64,000 nucleotides of DNA from Mycolicibacter kumamotonensis. Lineage in GTDB: Bacteria > Actinomycetota > Actinomycetes > Mycobacteriales > Mycobacteriaceae. Below are positions 28,685 to 40,973 of this stretch, piece after piece (positions within the stretch are counted from its first letter, which is position 1; each line of letters begins with the position of its first letter). A program made the translations under genes and the position numbers. The stretch is taken from the NCBI RefSeq assembly GCF_002086285.1, contig NZ_MVHU01000002.1:219328-283327 (forward strand), given 5' to 3'. Below the pieces are notes generated by a model that searched no databases, had not been told where the DNA came from, and worked only from the letters and a program-made list of their open reading frames with translations.

Positions 28685-29173
28685 TCAGGCGTCGTGGCCG
28701 GGCTCGATGTCGCCGACGTCGGAGAACGCCAGCAGCCGCCCGGCCGGGCGGGAGGCATGCCCGGCGACGGGCTCCAGCAGGTAGCCCAGGTGGTCGCCGA
28801 GTTCGATACGGCTCAGCGTCTTGCCGACGAACCAGGCCGCGGCGTCGTCGAGGATCGGCATACCCGCGGGGCCGGTGTGCCAGCTGCAGTGCTGGAACTT
28901 GTCGGTGTCGTCGCCGGTCTGGCCGCCGAACAGCCGGGCGAGCTCAAGGCTGCGGCGTTCCAGCACATGAACGGCCAGGTGCTGCGAGCGGGCGGCCACC
29001 CCGAAGGTGTGGTTGCGTCGGGATATCCCGACCAGAAACCTCAGCGGCGCCAGGCTGGTTTGGGTGGCGAACCCGACCAGGCAGCCCGAGCGATGCCCGT
29101 CGGCCGCGGTCGTTACCACGAACATGCTGTAGTCCAGCATCGCGGCCAGACGCTCGAATGATTGGTCGTCCAT
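28685..29173 (-). CDS. Flavin-reductase-like FMN-binding protein
   Basis: Protein of 162 residues with the split-barrel flavin reductase fold. Seen: MFVVTTAADGHRSGCLVGFATQ (about 16-37), matching the FMN-binding loop of the HpaC/flavin-reductase family, then LRFLVGISRRNHTFGVAARSQHLAVHVL, typical of the second half of the barrel. Family role: NAD(P)H-dependent reduction of FMN, or direct use of bound flavin. No partner monooxygenase lies adjacent. It lies 27 bases downstream of the nuoN stop on the same strand and could be read from the tail of the nuo transcript. Confidence 0.82.
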   Translation of the reverse strand: MDDQSFERLAAMLDYSMFVVTTAADGHRSGCLVGFATQTSLAPLRFLVGISRRNHTFGVAARSQHLAVHVLERRSLELARLFGGQTGDDTDKFQHCSWHTGPAGMPILDDAAAWFVGKTLSRIELGDHLGYLLEPVAGHASRPAGRLLAFSDVGDIEPGHDA

Positions 29174-29200
29174 CAGTCCATGATGACCGGCGTCCGGCGG

Positions 29201-30808
29201 CTACCGGGCGAATACCGTCGCGGCATCCACCAGATCCAGCAGCGGCTGCGGGAACACCCCCAGCACGATGGTGACCGCGGCGCACAGCGCGATCGCGGCC
29301 TTGCTCCACACGCGGGGTAGCACGAGTTGAGGCGGGTCGTCGGGGGAGTCGGTGAAGAACATCAGCACGATCACCCGGACGTAGAAGTAGGCGGCGACGC
29401 CGCTGGCGATCACGCCGATCACCACCAGCGGGACGGCGCCGCCTTCGGCGGCCGCCTTGAACACCGCGAACTTGCTGACGAAGCCGCTGGTCAACGGGAT
29501 ACCCGCGAACGCCAGCAGGAACATCGAAAACAGCAGGCCCACAACGGGATAGCGCTGTCCCAGCCCGGCCCACCGGGACATGTCGAGTTCTTCTTCGCCG
29601 CCCGAGCCGCGGATCAGGTTCACCACCGCGAAGGCGCCCACGGTGGAGAAGCTGTAGGCGAAAAGGTAGAACAGCGTCGAGGAGACGCCCGCCGGGATCG
29701 CGGACAGTACGCCGGTCAGCACGAAACCCACATGGGCGATCGAGGAGTAGGCCAGCATCCGCTTGATGTCGGTCTGGGTGATCGCCGCGATGGTGGCCAC
29801 CACCATGGTCAGCACCGAGATCAGCCACAGCAGCGGACGCCACTGCGCCTCCAGGGCCGGCAGCGCGACATAGACGATCCGCAGCATCGCCCCGAAGGCG
29901 GCGACCTTGGTCGCGGCCGCCATGAAACCGGTGATCGGTGTCGGCGCACCGACGTAGACGTCGGGAACCCAGGAGTGGAACGGCACGGCGCCGACTTTGA
30001 AGAACAGCCCCACCAACAGCAGGCCGGCGCCGATCAGCGCCAGCGGGTCACTGCTGTGGGCGAACAACTGCTCGCCGATCTCGGGCAGTGCCAGAGTGGC
30101 CGTGGCGCCATAGAGCAGGGCGGCGCCGAACAGGAACAGCGCCGAGGAGAACGCGCCCAGCAGAAAGTATTTCAGCGCCGCTTCCTGCGACAGCAGGCGA
30201 CGGTAGCGTGCCAGCCCGCACAGCAGATACAGCGGCAGGGAGAGCACTTCCAGCGCCACGAACATGGTGACCAGGTCGTTGGCGGCGGGGAACACCATCA
30301 TGCCGCCGATGGCCAGCACGGTCAGCGGGAACACCTCGGTCTGGGTCACTCCGGCGCGGGCGGCCTCGAGTTCGGTGATGCTGCCCGGGACCGCGGATGC
30401 CTGCGGAGTGAACGAATCCAGGCCCGCCCGGCCGCGGGTGCCCGGCGGCGCGGTCGGGGCGGTGGCGGCGCCCGGGCCCTCGGCGGCGCCGACGTTGCGT
30501 TCGGCGATGAAGACGACGGCCATGATCCCGACCAGCAGCACGGTGCCCTGCAGCACCAGCACCGGCCGGTCGACCGCCACCGCGCCCAGCACCGCGAGGC
30601 GCCCGGCGGCCGGCAGCTCGCGGCCCACGGCGACGACGGCGACGAACGCGGCGGCCAATCCGCCGATGGCGAGCAGAACCTGCATCAGGTAGCGCGCCCG
30701 CCGGGCCACGAACGCCTCGAAGAGCACGCCGGTGACCGCGGTGCCGAAGACGATCAGCAGCGGCAGCAGGAGGTCGTATTCGACGTGGGGTGTTGGCATG
30801 CCCGACAT
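29201..30808 (-). CDS. nuoN: NADH-quinone oxidoreductase subunit N
   Basis: Membrane-arm, antiporter-like subunit of complex I, 535 residues. Seen: 14 or so hydrophobic helices; AALKYFLLGAFSSALFLFGAALLYG and VGLFFKVGAVPFHSWVPDVYVGAPTPITGFMAAATK carry the conserved lysines of the proton path; an Ala/Pro-rich cytoplasmic or loop insert (about 110-140). The ATG at 30808 lies two bases after the nuoM stop; an alternative ATG is nine bases further in. Last gene of the 14-gene operon. Confidence 0.96.
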   Translation of the reverse strand: MSGMPTPHVEYDLLLPLLIVFGTAVTGVLFEAFVARRARYLMQVLLAIGGLAAAFVAVVAVGRELPAAGRLAVLGAVAVDRPVLVLQGTVLLVGIMAVVFIAERNVGAAEGPGAATAPTAPPGTRGRAGLDSFTPQASAVPGSITELEAARAGVTQTEVFPLTVLAIGGMMVFPAANDLVTMFVALEVLSLPLYLLCGLARYRRLLSQEAALKYFLLGAFSSALFLFGAALLYGATATLALPEIGEQLFAHSSDPLALIGAGLLLVGLFFKVGAVPFHSWVPDVYVGAPTPITGFMAAATKVAAFGAMLRIVYVALPALEAQWRPLLWLISVLTMVVATIAAITQTDIKRMLAYSSIAHVGFVLTGVLSAIPAGVSSTLFYLFAYSFSTVGAFAVVNLIRGSGGEEELDMSRWAGLGQRYPVVGLLFSMFLLAFAGIPLTSGFVSKFAVFKAAAEGGAVPLVVIGVIASGVAAYFYVRVIVLMFFTDSPDDPPQLVLPRVWSKAAIALCAAVTIVLGVFPQPLLDLVDAATVFAR

Positions 30809-30810
30809 GG

Positions 30811-32373
30811 TCAGTGCGCCCCCTCAGCGGTCAGCGGTGCCGGGTCGGTCTCACCGATCGTGGTCAAGGTGTGCTCGACGCCCGGGTTGATGATGTCCAG
30901 CACCGGTTTCGGGTAGAAACCCAGGAACAGCAGCAGCGCGATCAACGGTGCGACGACCACGAGTTCCCGCGGCACCAGATCGCGGATGCGTTCGTTGCCC
31001 GCGGTGACCGGGCCGGTCATCACCCGCTGGTAGAGCCACAACATGTAGATCGAGGACAGCACCAGTGCGGTCGAGCCGACCGTCGCAGCCAGCCAGTACC
31101 GGTTGAACGTGCCCACCAACACCAGGAACTCGCTGATGAACGGCGCCAGTCCGGGCAGCGACAGGGTGGCCATCGCCGCCACCATGAAGGTGCCGGCCAT
31201 GACCGGGGCCACCTTCTGCACGCCGCCGTAGTCGGCGATCGCCCGGGTGCCGCCCCGCCGGGCGATCAGGAACCCGGCGATCAGGAACAGCGCCGCGGTG
31301 GACAGCCCGTGGTTGAGCATGTACAGCGTCGAACCGCTCTGGCCCTGGGTGGTCATCACGAAGATCCCCAGGATGATGAAGCCGAAGTGCGAGATCGACG
31401 TGTAGGCGATCAACCGCATCATGTCGCGCTGGCCGATCGCCACCATCGCGCCGTAGACCACCCCGATGACCGCCAGCACGATGATGGCCGGGCGGAAATA
31501 CGTCGAAGCGTCCGGGAACAGCTGCAGGCAGTAGCGCAGCATGCCGAAGGTCCCCACCTTGTCCATGACCGCCATCATCAGCACCGCGGTGGCCGGGGTG
31601 GATTCCACGGCGGCGTCGGGCAGCCACCGGTGCAGCGGCCACAGCGGAGCCTTGACGGCGAACGCGAACATGAAACCGGCGAACAGCAGCTTGAGCACAC
31701 CGGGATCCACGGTGGTGGTTGCCGAGGAGAACAGCGAGACCAGTTCGCGGAAGTCGAAGGTGCCGCCCGAGGAGCCCTCCCGGGCACTCACCACGTAGAC
31801 CCCGATCACCGCGGCCAGCATGATCAGGCCGCCGAACAGGTTGTACAGCAAAAACTTCAGCGCCGCTTGGGAGCGTTTGGCGCCGGTGCCGAAACCGCCG
31901 ATCATGAAGTACATCGGGATCAGCATCGCCTCGAAGAACACGTAGAACAGCAGCACGTCCAGCGAGACCAGCGAGATCAGCACCATCGCCTCGACGGTCA
32001 GCGTCAGCGCGGCGAAGGCGTGCGGGCCGCGGGTGCGGTCACCACCGTCGTTCCAGCCGGCCAGCATCAGCAGCGGCACCAGTCCGGTGGTCAACAGTGC
32101 CAGTACCACCGCGATACCGTCCACGCCGAGCGTGTAGTTCGCCCCGAACGCCGGTATCCAGGAATGGTTTTCGACGAACTGGTAGGGCGCGGCGACCGGG
32201 GTGGTGTCGAAGCCGGCGGTCACCACGATCGCCACCGCCAACGGCGCCAGGCTCACCAGCAGCCCGGTCCACTTCGCCAGCCGGGCGGTCCCGGCGGGCA
32301 GCACGATGACCAGGCCGGCGCCGGCCAACGGCACCAGCCACAGCAGGCTCAGCCAGGGCACGTTCGTGTTCAC
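30811..32373 (-). CDS. nuoM: NADH-quinone oxidoreductase subunit M
   Basis: Antiporter-like proton-pumping subunit of complex I, 520 residues. Seen: [20 protein letters not shown] with the essential Glu of helix 5, [21 protein letters not shown], and [33 protein letters not shown] with the helix 7/8 Lys and His residues. Start is GTG 32373, whose GTGA overlaps the nuoL stop by four bases. Length and motifs are normal. Confidence 0.96.
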   Translation of the reverse strand: MNTNVPWLSLLWLVPLAGAGLVIVLPAGTARLAKWTGLLVSLAPLAVAIVVTAGFDTTPVAAPYQFVENHSWIPAFGANYTLGVDGIAVVLALLTTGLVPLLMLAGWNDGGDRTRGPHAFAALTLTVEAMVLISLVSLDVLLFYVFFEAMLIPMYFMIGGFGTGAKRSQAALKFLLYNLFGGLIMLAAVIGVYVVSAREGSSGGTFDFRELVSLFSSATTTVDPGVLKLLFAGFMFAFAVKAPLWPLHRWLPDAAVESTPATAVLMMAVMDKVGTFGMLRYCLQLFPDASTYFRPAIIVLAVIGVVYGAMVAIGQRDMMRLIAYTSISHFGFIILGIFVMTTQGQSGSTLYMLNHGLSTAALFLIAGFLIARRGGTRAIADYGGVQKVAPVMAGTFMVAAMATLSLPGLAPFISEFLVLVGTFNRYWLAATVGSTALVLSSIYMLWLYQRVMTGPVTAGNERIRDLVPRELVVVAPLIALLLFLGFYPKPVLDIINPGVEHTLTTIGETDPAPLTAEGAH

Positions 32374-34316
32374 AGTTGCACCGCCAGGACTACCGCGACG
32401 ACCAGCACCGTGCCGGCCAGCATGGTCAGCGCGTAGGAGCGCACGAAGCCGGTCTGCAGGCGGCGCACCAGGATCGACGCGATCGCGACCAGTCCGGCTC
32501 CGGCGTTGACCGAACCGTCCACCGCCCGGTCATCGACGTCGACCAGGGCTTGCGCCAGTCGGTTACCGGGACGCATGAACACCTCCTCGTTGAAGGCATC
32601 GCCGTAGAGATACTGGCGGGCCGCCACCGTCAGGGGCGACACATCGGTGGGGGCCGTGACCGGTATCGGTCTCCGGCCATACATGCGGTAGGCCAGTGCG
32701 ACACCGAGCAGGACGATGCCCAGGGTGACCGCGCCGGTGAGCCAGGCCGGGATGGCGTGCGCCGTCTCATGGCCCCCCGGATGCTCCAGGGCCACCGGGG
32801 TCACCACCGGCTCCAGCCAGTGCTCCAGCCGCCCGCCGATGGTCAGCGCCGCGCCGGATACCACCGCGCCGACCGCCAGCACGATCATCGGCCAGGTCAT
32901 CACCCGCGGGGACTCGTGCGGATGCTGCAGTGCCCGCTCGGCACTGACCTCGCTCTCGTCGGCGGCCCAGCGGCGCTCGCCGCCGAACGTCATCAGCATC
33001 ACCCGGGTCATGTAGAAGGCGGTGATCCCCGCGCCCAGGATGGTGACCGCGCCCAGGATCCAGCCTCGCGTTCCGCCGCTGGCCAGCGCGGCTTCGATGA
33101 TGGCGTCCTTGGACCAGTAGCCGGCGAACGGCGGCACCCCGATGATCGCCAGGTAACACAGCCCGAACGTCACGAACGTCACCGGCATGAAGGCGCGCAG
33201 CGCGCCGTAGCGGCGCATGTCCTGCTCGTCGTTCATCCCGTGCATCACCGAACCGGAGCCCAGGAACAGTCCGGCCTTGAAGAAGCCGTGGGTGAGCAGG
33301 TGCAGGATCGCGACGGCGTAGCCGGCCGGGCCGAGTCCGGCGGCCAGCACCATGTAGCCGATCTGGCTGACGGTGGAGGCGGCCAGCGCCCGTTTGATGT
33401 CGTCCTTGGCGCAGCCGATGATCGCACCGAAGAGCAGCGTGAGCGCCCCGACCACCACGACCGCCAGGCGGGCGTCGGCAGACAGGTCATACACCGGCCC
33501 GGAGCGCACGATCAGGTACACCCCGGCGGTCACCATGGTGGCGGCGTGGATCAACGCCGACACCGGGGTCGGGCCCTCCATCGCGTCGAACAACCAGGCC
33601 TGCAGCGGCACCTGCGCGGACTTGGCGCACGCCCCCAGCAACAGCAGCAGGCCGATCGCGGTGGTGAGCCCACTGGGGCCGGCGTCTCCGACCGCACTGA
33701 ACAATCCGTCGAAGGACAGCGTGCCGAAGCCGGCGAACATGGCGAACATGGCCAGTGACAGCCCGATATCGCCGACCCGGTTGGACACGAAGGCCTTCTT
33801 GCCGGCCGCCGCCGCGACCGGCCGGGCGTACCAGAACCCGATCAGCAGGTAGGACGCCAGGCCGACCCCCTCCCAGCCGACATAGAGGCCCAGGTAATTG
33901 TCGGCGACGACCAGCAGCAGCATCGCCGCGACGAACAGGTTCAGGTAGGCGAAGAAGCGTCTGCGGTCGGGGTCGGTGGCCATGTAGCCGATCGAGTAGA
34001 TGTGGATCAACGCGCCCACACCGCTGATCAGCAGCACGAAGCAGATCGACAGCGGATCGATCAGCACCCCGAAGTCGACGTGCAGCGCTCCGACCGGCAC
34101 CCAGCTGAACAGGTGGGTGTGAATCGCCCGGTCGTCATCGGGCCTGCCGAGCATCTCGGCCAGCAGTGCCAGACCGATCCCGAAGGAGGCGAGCACGGTG
34201 GCGCTGCCCAGCAGGTGCCCCCACCGGTCGGTTCGCCGCCCCCCGAGCAACAGGATCAATGCGCCGGCCGCCGGCAGGGCCACCAGCAGCCAGCTCAGCT
34301 GGCTCAGATTCGTCAT
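32370..34316 (-). CDS. nuoL: NADH-quinone oxidoreductase subunit L
   Basis: Distal antiporter-like subunit of complex I with the long lateral helix, 648 residues. Seen: [17 protein letters not shown] with the conserved Glu, [56 protein letters not shown] with the catalytic Lys/His residues, and a C-terminal lateral helix ending in a hydrophobic anchor. Start ATG 34316 has ggag five bases upstream; a TTG four codons earlier is less likely. The start lies 15 bases beyond the nuoK stop, one of the few non-overlapping junctions in the operon. Confidence 0.96.
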   Translation of the reverse strand: MTNLSQLSWLLVALPAAGALILLLGGRRTDRWGHLLGSATVLASFGIGLALLAEMLGRPDDDRAIHTHLFSWVPVGALHVDFGVLIDPLSICFVLLISGVGALIHIYSIGYMATDPDRRRFFAYLNLFVAAMLLLVVADNYLGLYVGWEGVGLASYLLIGFWYARPVAAAAGKKAFVSNRVGDIGLSLAMFAMFAGFGTLSFDGLFSAVGDAGPSGLTTAIGLLLLLGACAKSAQVPLQAWLFDAMEGPTPVSALIHAATMVTAGVYLIVRSGPVYDLSADARLAVVVVGALTLLFGAIIGCAKDDIKRALAASTVSQIGYMVLAAGLGPAGYAVAILHLLTHGFFKAGLFLGSGSVMHGMNDEQDMRRYGALRAFMPVTFVTFGLCYLAIIGVPPFAGYWSKDAIIEAALASGGTRGWILGAVTILGAGITAFYMTRVMLMTFGGERRWAADESEVSAERALQHPHESPRVMTWPMIVLAVGAVVSGAALTIGGRLEHWLEPVVTPVALEHPGGHETAHAIPAWLTGAVTLGIVLLGVALAYRMYGRRPIPVTAPTDVSPLTVAARQYLYGDAFNEEVFMRPGNRLAQALVDVDDRAVDGSVNAGAGLVAIASILVRRLQTGFVRSYALTMLAGTVLVVAVVLAVQL

Positions 34317-34331
34317 AGCGCTCCCCAACTC

Positions 34332-34631
34332 CTAGCCGCGCAGTAGGTTCGCGTCGTCGACCGACACGGATCGCCGGGCCCGGAAGATCGTCATGATGAT
34401 GGCCAGGCCGATCACCACCTCGCAGGCGGCGACGACCATCGTGAAGAACGCCACCATCTGGCCGTCGAGCTGGGTGTGCAGCCGGGCGAAGGTGACGAAC
34501 GCCAGGTTGGCGGCATTGAGCATCAGCTCGACGCACATGAACATCACCAAAGCGTTGCGCCGCAACATCACTCCGGTGGCGCCCAGGGTGAACAGCATCG
34601 CCGAGAGGTAGAGATAGTTCTCCGGATTCAC
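34332..34631 (-). CDS. nuoK: NADH-quinone oxidoreductase subunit K
   Basis: Small membrane subunit of 99 residues with three helices. Seen: [37 protein letters not shown] with the conserved membrane Glu of helix 2, and [23 protein letters not shown] with the second conserved Glu of helix 3. These two glutamates form the E-channel. Starts at GTG 34631, overlapping the nuoJ stop (GTGA). Standard length for the family. Confidence 0.96.
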   Translation of the reverse strand: MNPENYLYLSAMLFTLGATGVMLRRNALVMFMCVELMLNAANLAFVTFARLHTQLDGQMVAFFTMVVAACEVVIGLAIIMTIFRARRSVSVDDANLLRG

Positions 34632-35431
34632 TGGCCCGACTCCTCCCCATCGCCGGCGTGCGCCGCGTTGCCGGTGGCGCCGACCCAGCGGTGTTGCAAG
34701 GTGTCCGACACCGACAGCTCCGAATAGGTCCCGTCGGGCAGCCGGGCGGCGATGTCGACGGCGTTGTGCCGGGCGTAGACGCCCGGCGTCGGCAGCGGCG
34801 TCGGGCGGCGACCGGACCGGAAGCGCCGGATCGACAGCTCCCGCTGCGTCATCCGCGGTTGCAGCCGTTCCCGATGTGTCAGCACCATGGCCGCGACCAC
34901 CGCGGTGATCAGCAACGCACTGGTGAGTTCGAATGCCCACAGGTAGCGGGTGAAGATCAGTGCCGCCAGTCCCTCGACGTTGCTCTGGCCCGACTCGGCT
35001 GAGGTCCCGGTCGCCGGGGGAGCGCCGATCCGGCGCAGGTGCATGGTGGCGCCGCCGACCCCGGCGATCAGCAATACCCCGAAGCCGATACCGGCGAGCG
35101 TGGCGCCGACCCGCTGGCCGCGCAGGGTCTCCACCAGTGACTCGGCGGAGTCGACGCCGATGAGCATCATCACGAACAGGAACAGCATCATCACCGCGCC
35201 GGTGTAGACCACGATCTGCACCACACCGAGGAACATCGCGTCCTGAACGAAATAGAACACGGCCAGGGAGAGCATCGTCATCGCCAGGAACATCGCCGAA
35301 TACACGGCCTTGGCCGCGGTGACGACCCCGACCGCACCGACCAGCGCAAGGGCGCCGAGAACCCAGAACGTCACCGCTTCCCCGGTGGAGGTGCGGACGA
35401 CGATGTCGGCAGCGAGCAGTGTGGCGCCCAT
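34628..35431 (-). CDS. nuoJ: NADH-quinone oxidoreductase subunit J
   Basis: Membrane subunit of complex I, 267 residues. Seen: five hydrophobic helices; the third contains [19 protein letters not shown], the conserved pi-bulge helix of NuoJ. The C-terminal 80 or so residues are a hydrophilic extension ([25 protein letters not shown]...), longer than in E. coli and usual in actinobacteria. Start ATG 35431 overlaps the last base of nuoI; a TTG one codon earlier is possible. Confidence 0.94.
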   Translation of the reverse strand: MGATLLAADIVVRTSTGEAVTFWVLGALALVGAVGVVTAAKAVYSAMFLAMTMLSLAVFYFVQDAMFLGVVQIVVYTGAVMMLFLFVMMLIGVDSAESLVETLRGQRVGATLAGIGFGVLLIAGVGGATMHLRRIGAPPATGTSAESGQSNVEGLAALIFTRYLWAFELTSALLITAVVAAMVLTHRERLQPRMTQRELSIRRFRSGRRPTPLPTPGVYARHNAVDIAARLPDGTYSELSVSDTLQHRWVGATGNAAHAGDGEESGQ

Positions 35432-36000
35432 CAAGCCTTACCCTGCTTCTTGCGATCCAGCATGACGAACAGGTCGGGGTTCTCATCGAGCCCGTCGGGG
35501 CTGACCCGGCCCAGGTAGTAGTCCTTGTCCGTGGCGCCGGGCGGCATCGGGTGCGGCGGTGCTGTCATGCCGGGCTCCAGCGGCGCCAGCAGCTGGTGGC
35601 GTTCCAGAATCAGATCCGCGCGGTTGTCGGCGGCCATCTCGTAGTCGTTGGTCATGGTCAGGGCGCGGGTGGGGCAGGCCTCGATGCACAGCCCGCAGCC
35701 GATACAGCGCAGATAATTGATCTGGTAGACCCGGCCGTAGCGTTCGCCGGGGGAGTAGCGCTCTTCGTCGGTGTTGTCGGCGGCCTCGACATAGATGGCG
35801 TCGGCCGGGCAGGCCCACGCGCACAGTTCGCAGCCGATGCACTTCTCCAGCCCGTCCGGGTGCCGGTTGAGCTGATGGCGGCCGTGGTAGCGCCGCGCCG
35901 TCGGTTTCTTGCGCTCCGGGTAGCCGTCGTTGATCGGCCGTTTGAACATCGTTTTCCAGGTGACGCCGAACCCGGCCAGAGCGTCTCGGAGCTTAGCCAT
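35431..36000 (-). CDS. nuoI: NADH-quinone oxidoreductase subunit I (two 4Fe-4S)
   Basis: Peripheral-arm ferredoxin-like subunit of 189 residues holding clusters N6a and N6b, which pass electrons towards NuoB. Seen: [12 protein letters not shown] (C54, C57, C60, C64) and [12 protein letters not shown] (C99, C102, C105, C109). The C-terminal tail is about 70 residues long. The ATG overlaps the end of nuoH by eight bases. Confidence 0.97.
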   Translation of the reverse strand: MAKLRDALAGFGVTWKTMFKRPINDGYPERKKPTARRYHGRHQLNRHPDGLEKCIGCELCAWACPADAIYVEAADNTDEERYSPGERYGRVYQINYLRCIGCGLCIEACPTRALTMTNDYEMAADNRADLILERHQLLAPLEPGMTAPPHPMPPGATDKDYYLGRVSPDGLDENPDLFVMLDRKKQGKA

Positions 36001-37219
36001 TGACGTCCTCCTTGACCCGCGGCGAAGTGCGCTGCGGAAGCGGTGGTGTCGGGAATGAACCCGGCGTTTCGACGACGGGCGGCGGCGCGGGTGCGGCGCG
36101 CTGGGTGTTCACCGCGCTGAAGCGACGATGCAGTGCCGCCAGCACCGCCAACGTGGTGAGCGTGCTGAGGGTTATCAGCACGACTTCCCAGTGCGGGTAG
36201 CCGTCGTTGCGCAGGCTGCGCATCACCGCGGCGAGCAGCACCCAGGTCAGCGCCACCGGGATCAGGATCTTCCAGCCCAGAGCCATGAACTGGTCGTAGC
36301 GCAGCCGGGGCAGGGTGGCGCGCAGCCAGATGTAGATGAAGATGAAACCCCACACCTTGGCGGTGAACCACAACAGCGGCCACCAGCCCTGGTTGGCGCC
36401 GGCCCACAGGTTGATCGGGAACGGTGCATGCCAGCCGCCGAAGAACAACGTGACGGCCAATGCCGAAACCGTGGTGACGTTGATGTATTCGGCCAGGAAG
36501 AACAGCGCGAACTTCAACGACGAGTACTCGGTGTGGAAGCCGCCGACGAGTTCGCCCTCGGCTTCGGGCAGATCGAAGGGGGCCCGGTTGGTCTCACCGA
36601 CCATCGCGGTCAGATAGACCATGAAGGACGGCAGCAGCAGGAAGGCGAACCACACCCCGTCCTGGGCGGCCACGATGCCCGAGGTGGACATCGTCCCGGC
36701 GTAGAGGAACACCGAGGCGAACGACAATCCCATCGCGACCTCGTAGGAGATCACCTGGGCGGTGGAGCGGATGCCGCCCAGCAGGGGGTACGCCGACCCG
36801 GACGACCAGCCGGCCAAGATGATCCCGTACACCCCGATCGACGACATCGCCAGGATGAACAGCACCGCGATCGGCAGGTCGGCCAGCTGCAATGCGGTGC
36901 GATGGCCGAAGACGCTGACCTCCGGACCCAACGGGATCACCGCGAACGCGGTGATCGCCGGCACCGTCGAGATGATCGGGGCCAGTACGTAGATCGCTCG
37001 GTCGACGCCGACGGGGGTGATGTCCTCCTTGAGGGCCAGCTTGATGCCGTCGGCCAGACTCTGCAGCCAGCCCTTCGGTCCCACCCGGTTGGGTCCGGGA
37101 CGCATCTGCATGCGCCCCAGCACCTTTCGTTCGATGACGATCGCGAACAGCACGGTTAACACCAGGAACCCGAAGATTCCCAGCACCTTGGCCAGCATCA
37201 GCCACCAGGGATCGCTCAT
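35993..37219 (-). CDS. nuoH: NADH-quinone oxidoreductase subunit H
   Basis: Membrane subunit of 408 residues forming the quinone-binding chamber at the junction with the peripheral arm. Seen: eight or more helices, [32 protein letters not shown] near residue 25 (a highly conserved cytoplasmic loop), and [27 protein letters not shown] with the acidic residues near the quinone site. The C-terminal 40-residue Pro-rich cytoplasmic tail is longer than in E. coli. ATGA overlap with nuoG. Confidence 0.97.
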   Translation of the reverse strand: MSDPWWLMLAKVLGIFGFLVLTVLFAIVIERKVLGRMQMRPGPNRVGPKGWLQSLADGIKLALKEDITPVGVDRAIYVLAPIISTVPAITAFAVIPLGPEVSVFGHRTALQLADLPIAVLFILAMSSIGVYGIILAGWSSGSAYPLLGGIRSTAQVISYEVAMGLSFASVFLYAGTMSTSGIVAAQDGVWFAFLLLPSFMVYLTAMVGETNRAPFDLPEAEGELVGGFHTEYSSLKFALFFLAEYINVTTVSALAVTLFFGGWHAPFPINLWAGANQGWWPLLWFTAKVWGFIFIYIWLRATLPRLRYDQFMALGWKILIPVALTWVLLAAVMRSLRNDGYPHWEVVLITLSTLTTLAVLAALHRRFSAVNTQRAAPAPPPVVETPGSFPTPPLPQRTSPRVKEDVNG

Positions 37220-39639
37220 GGTCTGCGTCCAATCCGTACCACCGCACCCGGGCCGACCCCGAGGTCGCGGTGCACCGCTGAGTCAGGTGAATTCATCGGC
37301 AGCCACACCACCCGGTCCGGCATCTCGGTGATGACCAGCGGCAGGGTGATCTGTCCGTGCTCGGTGCTGGCCGTGACCGGATCGCCTGGCGCGGCACCGA
37401 TCTCGGCGGCGGTCGCAGCCGACAGTCGTGCCACCGGCTTGCGGGCGGTGCCGGCCAGGTTCGGTTCACCGGCCTGCATCAGACCGTTGTCCAGCAGCAT
37501 GCGCCAGCCGGCCAGCACGGCTTCGCCGGAGTCCGGCTGACCCGGACGGCCCGGCGCCACGTCGGGAACGGTCACCCGTTCGCCGTCCCAGACGCCCAAC
37601 CGGGCCAGCTCGTCGCGCGCCGCCTCCACCGACGGCAGCCCCAGCGCGACGTCCATCTCCTCGGCGATCGCGTCGAGCACCCGCACGTCGGCCAGGGTGC
37701 CGCGTTCACCCAGCGCGACACCGAAGCGGCGGGGCCGGCCCTCCCAGTTGAGATAGGTGCCGGACTTCTCGACCGCCGCGGCCACCGGCAACACCACATC
37801 GGCGCGTTCGGTGACTTCGCTGTGCCGCAACTCGAGGCTGACCAGGAATCCGACCGCATCCAGCGCAGCCAGCGCCGCAGCCGGGTCGGCCAGGTCAGCC
37901 GGCTCCACCCCGCCGACCAGCAGCGCGCTCAGCGTTCCGTCGGCGGCGGCCGCCAAGATGGCGTCGGTGTCTCGCCCGGCCTGCGCGGGCAGGTCGTCGG
38001 GGCCGTCGAGGCCCCAGGCCCGGGCGACTTCGGCCCGCGCGGATGCGTCGCCCAGCGGGCGCCCGCCGGGCAGCAGGCCCGCCAAGGCCCCGGCATCCAG
38101 TGCGCCGCGCTCCCCGGCACGGCGCGGCACCCAGGCCAGGCGCGCGCCGGTCGCCTCGGCCAGCCGAACCGCCGCCGACAATGCCCCGGGTGAGCCCGCC
38201 AACCGCTCGCCGGCCAGCACCACCGCACCGGGCCGGCGCAGCGCCTCGTTGAGTTCGGCGTGGCCGGAGCCGTCGATGATGGCGTCCAGCGCCGCCGCCT
38301 CGCCGCCGGGGACGGTCGGCACCAACGTGCCGAACATCTTGGTCAGTGCGCGGTCGGCGAACGGGGCGACGCTGAAGACCTTGGCGCCCTTCTTGCGGGC
38401 CGCTTTGCGCAGCCGCAGGAAGATGATCGGCGATTCCTCCTCGGGTTCGAAGCCGACCAGCAGCACCGCCGGGGCGGATTCCAGGTCGGCGTAGGTGACC
38501 CCGGACGGCCCCGCGACACCGCGCCCGGCCACCCGCGCGGCCAGGAACGCGGCTTCTTCGGCCGACTGGGTGCGCGCCCGGAAGTCGATGTCGTCGCCGC
38601 CCAGCGCCACCCGGGTGAACTTGGCGTAGCCGTAGGCGTCTTCGGCGGTCATCCGCCCGCCAACCAGCACGCCGGTGCGTCCGCGCGCCGCGGCGAGGCC
38701 GCGTGCCGCGACCGCCAGCGCGTGCGGCCACGAGGTGGGTACCAGGTTGCCGCTGTCATCGCGCACCAGCGGCGTGCTGATCCGGTCGGGCTGGGTGGCG
38801 TAGGTGAACGCCCAGCGTCCCTTGTCGCAGTTCCACTCTTCGTTGACCTCGGCGTCGTCGCCGGCCATCCGGCGCATCACCTTGCCGCGACGGTGGTCGG
38901 TGCGCTGCGCGCAGCCGGCCGCGCAGTGCTCACAGACGCTGGGCGTGGAGACCAGGTCGAACGGGCGGGCCCGGAACCGGTAGGAGGCGCCGGTGAGCGC
39001 GCCCACCGGGCAAATCTGCACGGTGTTGCCGGAGAAGTAGGAGTCGAAGGGCGTCTCGGTGTAGATGCCGACCTGCTGCAGCGCGCCGCGGTCCATCATC
39101 TCGATCAACTTGTCCCCGGCGATCTCGTCGGAGAACCGGGTGCAGCGTGCGCACAGGATGCAGCGGTCTCGGTCCAGCAGCACCTGCGAGGAGATGTTGA
39201 TCGGCTTGGGGTAGGTCCGCTTGGTCTCTTCGAAGCGGGTCTCGGTGCGGCCGTGGGCCATCGCCTGGTTCTGCAGCGGGCATTCGCCGCCCTTGTCGCA
39301 GGTCGGGCAGTCCAGCGGGTGGTTGATCAGCAGCAGTTCCATCACCAGGTGCTGGGCCCGGTCGGCCTCGGCGGAGGTGTGCTGGGTACGCACCACCATG
39401 CCGTCGGCGGCGGCGACCGCGCAGGACGGCTGCGGCTTGCGCTGGCCCTCCACCTCGACCATGCATTGCCGGCACCACGCGACCGGGTCGAGCAGCGGGT
39501 GGTCGCAGAACCGCGGGATCTCGATGCCCAGCTGCTCGGCGGCCCGAATGATCAAGGTGCCCTTGGGTACCGTGATCTGCCGGTCGTCGATGGTGAACGT
39601 CACCGACTCCTGGCCGTCGGCCTGCGGGGGTTGAGTCAC
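37216..39639 (-). CDS. nuoG: NADH-quinone oxidoreductase subunit G
   Basis: Largest peripheral subunit (807 residues) with several Fe-S clusters. Seen: N-terminal 2Fe-2S domain ([21 protein letters not shown] and following PSCAVAA), a HxxxCxxCxxxxxC region ([17 protein letters not shown]), [18 protein letters not shown], and [10 protein letters not shown] for the further cluster. A long molybdopterin-oxidoreductase-like region follows that has no catalytic role in complex I, and a C-terminal MopB-binding-like barrel. Start GTG 39639 overlaps the nuoF stop. The middle section (about 400-620) is unusually Ala-rich. Confidence 0.96.
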   Translation of the reverse strand: MTQPPQADGQESVTFTIDDRQITVPKGTLIIRAAEQLGIEIPRFCDHPLLDPVAWCRQCMVEVEGQRKPQPSCAVAAADGMVVRTQHTSAEADRAQHLVMELLLINHPLDCPTCDKGGECPLQNQAMAHGRTETRFEETKRTYPKPINISSQVLLDRDRCILCARCTRFSDEIAGDKLIEMMDRGALQQVGIYTETPFDSYFSGNTVQICPVGALTGASYRFRARPFDLVSTPSVCEHCAAGCAQRTDHRRGKVMRRMAGDDAEVNEEWNCDKGRWAFTYATQPDRISTPLVRDDSGNLVPTSWPHALAVAARGLAAARGRTGVLVGGRMTAEDAYGYAKFTRVALGGDDIDFRARTQSAEEAAFLAARVAGRGVAGPSGVTYADLESAPAVLLVGFEPEEESPIIFLRLRKAARKKGAKVFSVAPFADRALTKMFGTLVPTVPGGEAAALDAIIDGSGHAELNEALRRPGAVVLAGERLAGSPGALSAAVRLAEATGARLAWVPRRAGERGALDAGALAGLLPGGRPLGDASARAEVARAWGLDGPDDLPAQAGRDTDAILAAAADGTLSALLVGGVEPADLADPAAALAALDAVGFLVSLELRHSEVTERADVVLPVAAAVEKSGTYLNWEGRPRRFGVALGERGTLADVRVLDAIAEEMDVALGLPSVEAARDELARLGVWDGERVTVPDVAPGRPGQPDSGEAVLAGWRMLLDNGLMQAGEPNLAGTARKPVARLSAATAAEIGAAPGDPVTASTEHGQITLPLVITEMPDRVVWLPMNSPDSAVHRDLGVGPGAVVRIGRRP

Positions 39640-40973
39640 GCCACACCGCCGTGGGATCCGTTGGGCACGAACATGCTCGCTTTCGGGTCGAACGGGCAGC
39701 CCCCGTCAAGGTGGGCGATGTATTCGTCACGGAAATACTCGATCGACGACTTCACCGGCATCGCCGCACCGTCGCCCAAGGCGCAGAAGGATTTTCCGAA
39801 CAGCACGTCGGCGATGTCGAGCAAGGTGTCGAGGTCTTCGCGGGTGCCGCGACCGGTCTCCAGCCGTTCGTAGATCGGGACCAGCCAATAGGTGCCCTCG
39901 CGGCAGGGTGTGCACTTCCCGCAGGACTCATGCTTGTAGAACTCCGACCAGCGCCGAGCGGCGCGAACCACGCACGTGGTCTCGTCGAAGATCTGTAATG
40001 CCTTGGTGCCCAACATCGATCCCGCCGAAGCCATACCCTCGTAGTCCAGGGGGATGTCGAGATGTTCTTCGGTCAGCAGCGGAGTCGACGAACCGCCCGG
40101 CGTCCAGAACTTCAACCGGTGTCCGTCGCGTATCCCGCCGGCGTAACCAAGCAGTTCGCGCAGCGTGATGCCCAGCGGGGCCTCGTACTGTCCGGGCCGA
40201 TTCACGTGCCCGGACAGCGAATACAGGGTGAAGCCACGGGATTTCTCGGTACCCATCGACCGGAACCACTCCGCCCCGTTACGCAGGATCGACGGCACGC
40301 TGGCGATGGACTCGACGTTGTTGACCACCGTGGGCGAGGCGTAGAGACCGGCTACCGCCGGAAACGGCGGCCGCAGCCGCGGCTGGCCCCGGTAGCCCTC
40401 CAGCGAATCGATCAGCGCGGTCTCCTCGCCGCAGATGTAGGCGCCCGCTCCGGCATGCACGGTGACGTCCAGGTCGAATCCGCTGCCGTCGATGTCGGTG
40501 CCCAGCAACCCGGCGTCGTAGGCCTCGGCGACCGCGGCCTGCAGCCGGCGCACCACCGGAAGCACCTCGCCACGCACGTAGATGAAGGCCTGGCGCGCCC
40601 GGATGGCGTAGCAGCAGATGATCATGCCCTCGATGAGCACGTGCGGCGTCGCCAGCAGCAGCGGCATGTCCTTGCATGTGCCCGGCTCGGACTCATCGGC
40701 GTTGACCAGCAGATAATGGGGCTTGGCCGCGGCGCCTTGATCGCCTTGCGGGACGAACGACCACTTGGTGCCGGTGGAGAATCCCGCACCGCCGCGGCCG
40801 CGCAGCCCGGAGTCCTTGACCAGCTCGATGACCTCGTCGGGCGCCATCGCCAGCGCCTTGCTCATGCCGACGTAGCCGCCGTGGCGACGGTAGGTCTGCA
40901 GCGTCCACGACTCGGGGTCGTCCCAGTAGCTGCTCAACACCGGTGTCAGCGGTGTGCCCCCCGGCAGTGTCAT
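39636..40973 (-). CDS. nuoF: NADH-quinone oxidoreductase subunit F (NADH/FMN site)
   Basis: Catalytic NADH dehydrogenase subunit of 445 residues binding FMN and one 4Fe-4S cluster. Seen: [18 protein letters not shown] (about 60-77), the FMN/NADH glycine loop; [31 protein letters not shown]; and near the C-terminus [13 protein letters not shown], giving three cluster cysteines with the fourth in FCALGD. Start ATG 40973 shares ATGA with the nuoE stop; an upstream open frame continues inside nuoE and is not used. Confidence 0.97.
   Translation of the reverse strand: MTLPGGTPLTPVLSSYWDDPESWTLQTYRRHGGYVGMSKALAMAPDEVIELVKDSGLRGRGGAGFSTGTKWSFVPQGDQGAAAKPHYLLVNADESEPGTCKDMPLLLATPHVLIEGMIICCYAIRARQAFIYVRGEVLPVVRRLQAAVAEAYDAGLLGTDIDGSGFDLDVTVHAGAGAYICGEETALIDSLEGYRGQPRLRPPFPAVAGLYASPTVVNNVESIASVPSILRNGAEWFRSMGTEKSRGFTLYSLSGHVNRPGQYEAPLGITLRELLGYAGGIRDGHRLKFWTPGGSSTPLLTEEHLDIPLDYEGMASAGSMLGTKALQIFDETTCVVRAARRWSEFYKHESCGKCTPCREGTYWLVPIYERLETGRGTREDLDTLLDIADVLFGKSFCALGDGAAMPVKSSIEYFRDEYIAHLDGGCPFDPKASMFVPNGSHGGVA

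Noticed and set aside
29327..34346. Long plus-strand frames opposite nuoL, nuoM and nuoN
   Set aside because: His/Gln/Arg/Gly-rich translations typical of the reverse complement of membrane protein genes; no motifs.
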